The notes under the pieces: generated by a model
Databases searched by the model: none
Told to the model about the DNA's origin: nothing
Seen by the model: the letters and a program-made list of their open reading frames with translations, nothing else
Source of the DNA: Alphaproteobacteria bacterium
Lineage (GTDB): Bacteria > Pseudomonadota > Alphaproteobacteria > Rhodobacterales > Rhodobacteraceae
Assembly (NCBI GenBank): GCA_003694465.1
Contig: RFKM01000211.1
Location: 1 to 9,581, forward strand
Direction: 5' to 3'
Length of the DNA stretch: 9,581 bases
Shown here: in pieces, positions 1-4,692 of the stretch
Layout: every line of letters starts with the position of its first letter
Position numbering within the stretch: the first letter of the stretch is position 1
Made by a program: the position numbers and the translations under genes

Positions 1-147
1 GGCAGGGTGTCAAACGGCCGGCGGCGGCGGGCCGGATATCGGCGGCAACCGGTCGGGGCGCGGGCGGATGGTCAGGAGAGTTCCGGGCATGGTGAGCGCG
101 GGCACGAGGTGAGTGCGAAGGGGAGCGGCGCGTTCGGCCTGGCCCGT

Positions 148-169
148 CGAATCCACGAATCTAGATTCG
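148..169. repeat. Three CGAATC units at 8-base spacing, the last two forming a palindrome
   Basis: The hexamer CGAATC occurs at 148-153 and 156-161, and its reverse complement GATTCG at 164-169. The unit starts are exactly 8 bases apart. The last two units with the TA between them form a perfect 14-base palindrome, CGAATCTAGATTCG (156-169). This is an A/T-richer island in a very GC-rich stretch, so it could be an operator for a dimeric regulator or a recombination or attachment site. Nothing in the window identifies the protein, and chance is not excluded. Confidence 0.45.
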
Positions 170-191
170 CGTGGTTTGCAGCGCACGGCGC

Positions 192-265
192 CGGGTTGAA
201 AACCCGCATCGCCCTGCCCTGCGTCAACGGGGGGCGGCGCAGGGCACGCAGGAAGAAGGCCTGCG
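192..265. repeat. Cluster of three adjacent inverted repeats (possible hairpins)
   Basis: Three perfect inverted repeats follow one another. CGGGTT/AACCCG at 192-197 and 201-206 has a 3-base loop. GCCCTGC/GCAGGGC at 216-222 and 239-245 has a 16-base loop. CGCAGG/CCTGCG at 247-252 and 260-265 has a 7-base loop. They lie 57-130 bases downstream of the hypC stop, so a structured 3' end or a REP-like element is possible. None is followed by a T-run on either strand, so I do not call an intrinsic terminator. Confidence 0.35.
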
Positions 266-321
266 GGCGCACCTTCGAGGCCCGGGGCATCCCCCCGACC
301 ACGCCGCCGCCCTGTCGCCCG

Positions 322-567
322 TCAGGTCTCCGGCGTCTGCCGCGCCAGCGTCTCGGCGATTTCTTCAAACAGCCGATGGCTTTCCATTGCCTCGGCTTCC
401 GGCACCACCCGCTGCACGAAACCGAGGTGAATGGCCACGTAGTCGCCGACCTTCGGCAGGTCGTCGCCCATCAGCATCAGGTCGGCCCAGCGCTCTTCGC
501 CCAGCGCGACGCAGCGCGCGCGATGGCCGTCGATCTCTTCCACGCGCATCGGCACCGTCAGGCACAT
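322..567 (-). CDS. hypC: Hydrogenase maturation chaperone HypC/HupF
   Basis: This 81-residue protein starts MCLTVPMRV, the family hallmark. Cys2 must be exposed after removal of Met1, because it binds the Fe(CN)2CO precursor that HypC, together with HypD, carries to the hydrogenase large subunit in the cytoplasm. The upstream in-frame ATG at 598-600 would add 11 residues and bury Cys2, so the start at 567 is preferred. A weak GGAAGGG lies about 10 bases before it. The length and the central GDYVAIHLGFV segment fit the HypC OB-fold family. It is back to back with the endopeptidase gene, only 44 bases start to start, and it stands apart from hypA and hypB. It could be a hydrogenase-specific paralogue (HupF or HybG type); sequence alone does not separate these. 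Confidence 0.93.
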   Translation of the reverse strand: MCLTVPMRVEEIDGHRARCVALGEERWADLMLMGDDLPKVGDYVAIHLGFVQRVVPEAEAMESHRLFEEIAETLARQTPET

Positions 568-611
568 GGCAACACCGCCCTTCCGTTCTTGCACTGCCAA
601 CTGGCGCCACT
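568..611. promoter_or_regulatory. 44-base divergent intergenic region between hypC and the endopeptidase gene
   Basis: Both genes start from this gap, so it or the flanking coding DNA must hold promoter signals for both directions. It contains GCCA-AC-TGGC (596-605), overlapping the perfect palindrome TGGCGCCA (602-609). I found no convincing -35/-10 pair and no sigma-54 type GG-N10-GC on either strand. The space is too short for two ordinary promoters with leaders, so at least one promoter probably lies inside the neighbouring gene or its transcript has almost no leader. Confidence 0.3.
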
Positions 612-1127
612 ATGCTCCTGCCCATGACCCGGCGCAACCCGACCACCCTCGTTCTCGGCCTTGGCAACATCCTTCTGACCGACGAGCAGGTCGGCGTGCG
701 GGTGGCCGAGGCCGTCGCCGCGGCGCCCGAGGCCGCGGGCCTTGGCATCCGCACCCTCGACGGCGGCACCATGGGCCTGACCCTGCTGGTGGAGATGGAG
801 AATGCCGAGGCGATGGTCATCATCGATGCCGCGTCGCTCGACGCCGAAGCGGGCACGATCCGTCTGTTCGAGGGCGGAGAGATGGACCGTTTCCTGCGCA
901 CCCGCGGGCGCAACCCGCATGACATCGGCCTCGACGACATGCTCGACGGGCTGCGCCTGCGCGAAGCGGTCCCCGAGCGGCGCGCCCTCGTCGGCATCCA
1001 GCCCGCCCATATCGGGGTGGGCGAAGCGATGACGGCCGAGGTCGCGGCGGCGGTGCCGCGCGCGGCGCGGGCGGTGCTCGATCTGGTGGCGCGCTGGCAG
1101 GCGCCTCTGCAGGCGTCAAACAAATAA
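612..1127 (+). CDS. hynD: Hydrogenase maturation endopeptidase (HynD/HupD/HyaD family)
   Basis: This nickel-dependent protease cleaves the C-terminal tail of the [NiFe] large subunit after nickel insertion, and its likely target is HynL in this cluster. From the start at 612 it is 171 residues; the ATG at 624 (167 residues) is equally possible, and neither has a clear Shine-Dalgarno. The N-terminus has the family motif GLGNILLTDE (16-25), then LDGGT (49-53), VIIDA (69-73) and NPHDIGL (101-107). By comparison with E. coli HybD, the nickel ligands are Glu25, Asp72 and His103, all present. The region GLDDMLDGLRL and the later LVGIQP also match HybD-type enzymes. It opens the plus-strand hydrogenase gene set but is separated from hupH by 88 bases with a probable promoter. 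The symbol follows gene context; hupD or hyaD would be equivalent. Confidence 0.92.
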   Translation: MLLPMTRRNPTTLVLGLGNILLTDEQVGVRVAEAVAAAPEAAGLGIRTLDGGTMGLTLLVEMENAEAMVIIDAASLDAEAGTIRLFEGGEMDRFLRTRGRNPHDIGLDDMLDGLRLREAVPERRALVGIQPAHIGVGEAMTAEVAAAVPRAARAVLDLVARWQAPLQASNK

Positions 1128-1138
1128 ACACATTCGAA

Positions 1139-1152
1139 TTGACATGGATCAT
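1139..1152 (+). promoter_or_regulatory. Candidate FNR/FnrL-type binding site
   Basis: TTGACATGGATCAT matches the FNR consensus TTGAT-N4-ATCAA except at the inner T and the last base: TTGA-N6-TCA is kept. It lies in an A/T-rich island (about 1120-1152) ahead of the structural operon, and the ATTCGAAT palindrome at 1132-1139 overlaps its edge. The centre is 1145.5. If it acts as a class II site at -41.5, transcription would start near 1187 and the -10 would fall at 1175-1180. Anaerobic FNR control of an Isp-type hydrogenase operon is known in Thiocapsa. Binding here is inferred from sequence only. Confidence 0.5.
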
Positions 1153-1154
1153 GG

Positions 1155-1180
1155 GGCGCGGCGGCCCCCTGCGCCATTTT
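1155..1180 (+). terminator. GC hairpin followed by ATTTT, possible terminator of the endopeptidase gene
   Basis: Bases 1155-1161 can pair with 1169-1175 (seven pairs, one G-T, 7-base loop), and ATTTT follows at 1176-1180. This resembles a weak intrinsic terminator 28 bases after the endopeptidase stop. An alternative stem, GGGGC/GCCCC, uses 1153-1157 and 1164-1168. The T-run is short. It overlaps the predicted spacer and -10 of the hupH promoter, so it would end transcripts from upstream without affecting those that start near 1187. Confidence 0.35.
1175..1180 (+). promoter_or_regulatory. Candidate -10 element of the hupH-hynS operon promoter
   Basis: CATTTT shares three of six positions with TATAAT, so it is poor by itself. 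Its placement is what supports it: its first base is 29.5 bases from the centre of the candidate FNR site, exactly the class II FNR geometry. A TTGACA is present at 1139-1144, but 17 bases later there is only CGGCCC, so a plain sigma-70 promoter at normal spacing is not supported. Confidence 0.3.
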
Positions 1181-1215
1181 CGCTTGTGACCGGGAGGTAA
1201 CGCGAGGGTGCGCAG

Positions 1216-1671
1216 ATGCCATTGCCACACGGGCATGCCGGTTCGGCCAATGCCCTGGAAGAATTGAAATCCCACATCGCCACCGGAAACGCCCGGCCGG
1301 TTCTCACCGAGGTTCTTGCCGCGCTCGACCGGCTTCTGGACAGCGGCGAGGCGACGACGATCGACCTTGGCGCCTTCCCCTTCGGCCCCGGCGACGAGCG
1401 GCTTCTCGACGAGTTGCTCGGCCCCGGCGAGGTGACCGCGACGATCGAGGCCCTGGGCCGGAGCATCGTTGCCGAGACCGGCGTTCCCGGCGTCTGGCGG
1501 ATCGACCATTTCGACGAGCGGGGCGAGACGCTTTCGCGCTTCATCGAGGTCACCCTCATTCCCGACATTCTCAAGACCCAACAGGGCGATGCCGCGCAGG
1601 GGCGCGCGGACCTTGCCGAGCGGCTTGCCGCGTTCGACGCCAGATCACCAGGAGGACAGGCCCATGACTGA
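1216..1671 (+). CDS. hupH: Short single-domain HupH/HyaF-type hydrogenase assembly protein
   Basis: HupH/HyaF proteins help assemble the hydrogenase small subunit, probably its proximal iron-sulfur cluster, before export; the mechanism is not settled. This 151-residue protein carries the family core LLGPGEVTATI followed by GVPGVWRIDHFDERG, then a segment rich in Ile and Leu with EVTLIPDIL. Canonical HyaF and HupH proteins are about 280 residues with two related halves, so this is about half the usual length. It has its own start, preceded by GAGGG at 1204-1208, and its own stop, so it looks like a complete one-domain form rather than a fragment. Its last eight bases overlap the start of hynS, suggesting coupled translation with its likely client. 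A stronger Shine-Dalgarno-like GGGAGGT lies further upstream at 1192-1198. Confidence 0.85.
   Translation: MPLPHGHAGSANALEELKSHIATGNARPVLTEVLAALDRLLDSGEATTIDLGAFPFGPGDERLLDELLGPGEVTATIEALGRSIVAETGVPGVWRIDHFDERGETLSRFIEVTLIPDILKTQQGDAAQGRADLAERLAAFDARSPGGQAHD
1650..1655 (+). promoter_or_regulatory. Strong ribosome binding site fixing the hynS start
   Basis: AGGAGG ends 8 bases before the ATG at 1664. The hynS frame is open upstream, back to an ATG at 1469, but that extension lies entirely inside hupH and precedes the Tat signal. This site therefore decides the start at 1664. Confidence 0.85.
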
Positions 1672-2752
1672 AAGACCATTGCTTCCCGAACTCCTGCGGG
1701 CAAATGGCATCAGCCGACGGGGTTTCATGAAATACTGCGCCGCCCTGACCTCGGCCCTGGCCCTGCCGCCGGCGCTGGCGCCGAAAATCGCATGGGCGCT
1801 CGAGAACGCCGCGCGCCCCTCGGTCATCTGGCTGAGTTTCCAGGAATGCACGGGCTGTACCGAATCAATCACCCGCTCGGCCGCACCGACCATCGAAGAC
1901 CTGATCTTCAACGCCGTCAGCCTCGATTATCACCACACCCTCATGGCCGCCTCCGGCACCGCCGCCGAAGAGGCGCGCCTTGCGGCGATGGAAGCGAATT
2001 ACGGCAAGTATCTTCTCGTCGTCGATGGCTCGATCCCGGTCGACAACCCCGCGTACAGTTGCATCGCAGGGATCTCGAACCTCGAGATGCTGAAGGAAAC
2101 CGCCGCCGGCGCGGCGGCGATCGTTGCCGTCGGCACCTGCGCGGCCTTCGGCGGCATTCCCCATGCCAACCCGAACCCGACCGGCGCCGTTGCCGTGGGC
2201 GACATCATCACCGACAAGCCGATCATCAACGTGCCGGGCTGCCCGCCGATTCCGATCGTGATGACCTCGGTTCTGGCCCATTACCTCACCTTCGGCCTGC
2301 CGGACCTCGACGAACTCGGCCGCCCGAAGGCCTTCTATGGCGAGACCATCCACGACCGGTGCTACCGCCGGCCCTTCTATGACAAGGGCCTGTTCGCCGA
2401 AGGCTTCGACGACGAAGGCGCGCGCGCCGGCTGGTGCCTTTACAAGCTCGGCTGCAAGGGGCCGACGACGAAGAGCGTCTGCGCGACGGTGAAGTGGAAC
2501 GACGGCACGTCTTTCCCGATCCAGTCGGGCCACCCCTGCCTCGGCTGCACCGAGCCGAATTTCTGGGACAACGGCGGCTTCTACAAGCCGCTCTCCACCC
2601 CCGCCGGCGATTACCGGCGCGTGGGTCTTGCCGCCGCCGCCGCGGGTGCGGCCCTTGGCGTTGCCGGCGGGCTGATGGGCCGGGCCAACAAGGCCCGCGC
2701 CGCCCGCGCCCACGAAGCCGTCGATGCGCACGACCTGGAGAAGAAGTCATGA
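1664..2752 (+). CDS. hynS: Isp-type (group 1e) [NiFe] hydrogenase small subunit, Tat-exported
   Basis: The 362-residue precursor starts with a twin-arginine signal: SRRGFMK at 17-23, a hydrophobic stretch, then an Ala-rich cleavage region near 37-45. The small subunit carries the electron relay of the periplasm-facing enzyme and brings HynL along through the Tat pore. All cluster ligands are visible. The proximal [4Fe-4S] has Cys62 and Cys65 in ECTGCTES, Cys159 in GTCAAFGG and Cys193 in PGCPP. The distal cluster has His230, Cys233, Cys258 and Cys264. The medial [3Fe-4S] has Cys273, Cys292 and Cys295, with Pro298 in its usual place. The two extra Cys of oxygen-tolerant enzymes are Gly here (64 and 164), so the proximal cluster is the standard type. 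An Ala/Gly-rich hydrophobic segment (about 320-339) before a charged tail could anchor the protein at the membrane. The gene overlaps hupH by 8 bases and isp1 by 4. Confidence 0.96.
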   Translation: MTERPLLPELLRANGISRRGFMKYCAALTSALALPPALAPKIAWALENAARPSVIWLSFQECTGCTESITRSAAPTIEDLIFNAVSLDYHHTLMAASGTAAEEARLAAMEANYGKYLLVVDGSIPVDNPAYSCIAGISNLEMLKETAAGAAAIVAVGTCAAFGGIPHANPNPTGAVAVGDIITDKPIINVPGCPPIPIVMTSVLAHYLTFGLPDLDELGRPKAFYGETIHDRCYRRPFYDKGLFAEGFDDEGARAGWCLYKLGCKGPTTKSVCATVKWNDGTSFPIQSGHPCLGCTEPNFWDNGGFYKPLSTPAGDYRRVGLAAAAAGAALGVAGGLMGRANKARAARAHEAVDAHDLEKKS

Positions 2753-3414
2753 CCAATCCGAATTTCGATCTTCTGATGTGGGCCCGCACGACGGGGTTCG
2801 ACATTGCCCTTGCGATCATGGTCGGCGGCATCCTGCTGCGGGTGGTCGAGATCGTCGTGCTCGGCCGCAAGAAGGACCTTGCCCGCCCCAAGGGCAACCC
2901 GGTGGCGCAGGGCCTCAAGACGATCTTCACCCGCTCGCTTCCGCGCAAGGGCATGGTGAAGGAAGCGCCGGTCACCTATGTCGGCGGCTATCTCTTCCAC
3001 ATCGGCTTTGCCGTCGCCTTCCTGTTTCTGGGCGCCCATATCGCGCTCATCACCGATCTGACGGGGCTCGGCTGGCCCGAGGCCAACAAGGCGCTGATCG
3101 AAACCGCCGCGGCCGTTGCCGTGGTGGCACTGATCGCGCTTGCGTGGACGCGCTTTTCCAACCCGGTGCGGCGCATGCTCACCACTTTCGATGACTGGCT
3201 GGTCTGGACGCTTTCGATCCTGCCGCTGGTCACCGGCTACATCGCCGTCAACAAGCTCTTCGGCGACGGCACGCTGATGATGGCCATTCACATGCTCTCG
3301 GCCGAGGCGCTGATGGTGGCCTTCCCCTTCACCAAGCTCATGCACGCCGTCACCTTTGCCATGGCGCGCTACTACAACGGCTCGATCCAGGGCCGGAAAG
3401 GAGCCGAATCATGA
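2749..3414 (+). CDS. isp1: Isp1, membrane cytochrome b of the Isp-type hydrogenase
   Basis: Isp1 is a NarI/DsrM-like integral membrane b-type cytochrome that passes electrons between the exported hydrogenase dimer and the quinone pool or cytoplasmic Isp2. The 221-residue protein has about five hydrophobic segments (roughly 17-38, 80-102, 115-134, 150-168 and 178-200), as in NarI. Four histidines fit two heme b groups: His84 and His97 around the second segment, and His181 and His199 in the last. The 18-residue spacing of the second pair equals that of NarI. The start at 2749 forms an ATGA overlap with the hynS stop and has GGAG at 2737-2740, 8 bases upstream. It lies between hynS and isp2 in the canonical order. 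Automated pipelines may call it nitrate reductase gamma; the context argues against that. Confidence 0.9.
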   Translation: MTNPNFDLLMWARTTGFDIALAIMVGGILLRVVEIVVLGRKKDLARPKGNPVAQGLKTIFTRSLPRKGMVKEAPVTYVGGYLFHIGFAVAFLFLGAHIALITDLTGLGWPEANKALIETAAAVAVVALIALAWTRFSNPVRRMLTTFDDWLVWTLSILPLVTGYIAVNKLFGDGTLMMAIHMLSAEALMVAFPFTKLMHAVTFAMARYYNGSIQGRKGAES

Positions 3415-4676
3415 CTGCGACGCTCGAACGCGGCCTGAACGCGCTGCGCGAACAGATCGACGCGCCGGTGGCCAGCTTCTTTACCACCTGCGTCAGCTGC
3501 GGGCTCTGCGCCGAGGCCTGCATCTTCTACAAGGAAACCGGCGAGGAGAAATTCACGCCGATCCACAAGCTCGACCTGATGCGCCGGCTCTGGGCGAACG
3601 AATACACCCTGCTGGGCAAGGTCAAATCGCTCCTCGGGCTGGGCGAGAAGATCACCGACGCCGACCTCGCCGAATGGGAAACGCTCGTCTATGACAGCTG
3701 CACCATGTGCGGGCGCTGCACGCTGGTCTGCCCGGTGGGCAACGACATCACCCTGATGATCCGCAAGATGCGCGAGGGGATGTCGGCCGCGGGCCATGCG
3801 CCGAAAGAACTGGTCGGCGCGGCCGAGCGCCATTCCGACTATGGCAGCCCGATGGGCGACCTGCACAAGGCGCTCAAGGCGCAGATCGCCCATGCCGAGA
3901 AGGAAACCGGCATTCCGATCGAGCTCGACCGCGAGGGGGCCGACTACATGGCCCTGCTCTCGGCGCAGGAAATCGCCGAATATCCCGGCGTTCTGGCGGC
4001 GATGAGCCGGATCTTCAGGAAGGCCGGCATCACATGGACGATCTCGACCGAGGGGTTCGAGGCAACCAATGTCGGCGTTCAGCTTGGCAACCGCGACGTG
4101 GCCCGCACACTGGTCAGCCGGGTCGTCGCGGCGGCGGAAAAGCTGAAGGTGAAAGGCGTCATCAGCCCCGAATGCGGCCACGCCTACCAGGCGCTGCGCT
4201 GGGAAGGGCCGAACCTGATCGGCAAGACCTACGATTTCGAGGTCGTGCACATCATCGAGCTGCTCGACCGCCTGCGCGCCGAGGGGAAACTGAAGACGAA
4301 GGGCAAGGACGACACCCGCCTCACCTTCCACGACCCGTGCCAGATCAACCGGCGCGGCGGCATCAACCGCGAGCCGCGCAACCTGCTGGGGCTGGTCGCC
4401 GAGAACTTCGTCGAAACCGAGGATGCCGGCACCATGAACTGGTGCTGCGGCGGCGGGGGCGGCGTCGGCGCCAACGAACGCGCCGCCGACCTGCGCTTCA
4501 AGGCCTTCAACCGCAAGAAGCGCCAGTTCGAGGCGGTCGGCGCCGAGAAGGTGGTGACCATGTGCGCCTATTGCCACCACACGCTCGAGGAACAACTCGA
4601 AGAACACGGCATGGAAGAGCTCGAAGTCGAGGGGCTGACCGAGCTTCTTGCCGAGTATCTCGACGACGAGGATTGA
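3411..4676 (+). CDS. isp2: Isp2, HdrD/DsrK-like iron-sulfur protein of the Isp-type hydrogenase
   Basis: Isp2 is a cytoplasmic iron-sulfur protein related to heterodisulfide reductase HdrD and to DsrK, and is thought to exchange electrons with Isp1. The 421-residue protein has two ferredoxin-type [4Fe-4S] motifs: Cys27, 30, 33, 37 and Cys97, 100, 103, 107 (CTMCGRCTLVCP). The C-terminal part has a full CCG motif: Cys310, Cys345-Cys346 in WCCGGGGG, and Cys385/Cys388 in CAYC. The preceding CCG-like half is degenerate, with a single Cys255 in SPECGHAY. There is no signal peptide or membrane segment, which fits a cytoplasmic protein. It overlaps isp1 by ATGA and has AAGGAG at 3398-3403, 7 bases before the start. 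The physiological partner (a disulfide, a sulfur compound or another carrier) cannot be read from the sequence. Confidence 0.92.
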   Translation: MTATLERGLNALREQIDAPVASFFTTCVSCGLCAEACIFYKETGEEKFTPIHKLDLMRRLWANEYTLLGKVKSLLGLGEKITDADLAEWETLVYDSCTMCGRCTLVCPVGNDITLMIRKMREGMSAAGHAPKELVGAAERHSDYGSPMGDLHKALKAQIAHAEKETGIPIELDREGADYMALLSAQEIAEYPGVLAAMSRIFRKAGITWTISTEGFEATNVGVQLGNRDVARTLVSRVVAAAEKLKVKGVISPECGHAYQALRWEGPNLIGKTYDFEVVHIIELLDRLRAEGKLKTKGKDDTRLTFHDPCQINRRGGINREPRNLLGLVAENFVETEDAGTMNWCCGGGGGVGANERAADLRFKAFNRKKRQFEAVGAEKVVTMCAYCHHTLEEQLEEHGMEELEVEGLTELLAEYLDDED

Positions 4677-4677
4677 G

Positions 4678-4684
4678 AGGGGAG
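4678..4684 (+). promoter_or_regulatory. Ribosome binding site fixing the hynL start
   Basis: AGGGGAG ends 8 bases before the ATG at 4693. An earlier in-frame ATG at 4648 lies inside isp2 and would add 15 residues before the conserved N-terminus, so the start at 4693 is chosen. Confidence 0.75.
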
Positions 4685-4692
4685 ACGCAAAC

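Larger units (their letters stand above)
1..321. other. Left intergenic stretch with no convincing gene
   Basis: I see no coding region that I can support here. Open frames exist on both strands, as expected at this GC content, but their translations are rich in Arg, Pro and Ala and show no family motif. The stretch holds a three-copy CGAATC repeat (148-169) and several inverted repeats: 192-206, 216-245, 247-265 and 283-297. The one at 283-297 is GC-only and lies 25 bases past the hypC stop, but no T-run follows it. A short 3' end of a gene from the left cannot be excluded, since two plus-strand frames stay open to about 92 and 112. No hypD follows hypC here, although that is the common gene order. 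Confidence 0.6.

Noticed and set aside
130..165. tRNA-like GTCGAATCC resembling a T-loop
   Set aside because: No acceptor stem, D-arm or anticodon arm can be placed around it, so it is not called a tRNA or an attachment site in a tRNA gene.
72..368. Minus-strand 98-codon frame entering the left intergenic stretch
   Set aside because: It overlaps the end of hypC in another frame, its composition is Arg/Pro-rich, no family motif or ribosome site is visible, and it does not resemble hypD.
568..625. Sigma-54 promoter between hypC and the protease gene
   Set aside because: TTGGCA and CTGGCG occur, but GG and GC are not 10 bases apart on either strand, so the -24/-12 pattern is not met.
7..627. 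Long plus-strand open frame of about 206 codons over the left end and hypC
   Set aside because: Its right half is antisense to hypC, which has clear family motifs. The translation is Arg/Pro/Ala-rich without motifs, as expected for a shadow frame at high GC.
1139..1167. Ordinary sigma-70 promoter using TTGACA at 1139-1144
   Set aside because: At a 17-base spacing the -10 position reads CGGCCC, which is no match. The TTGACA is better explained as part of the FNR-like box.
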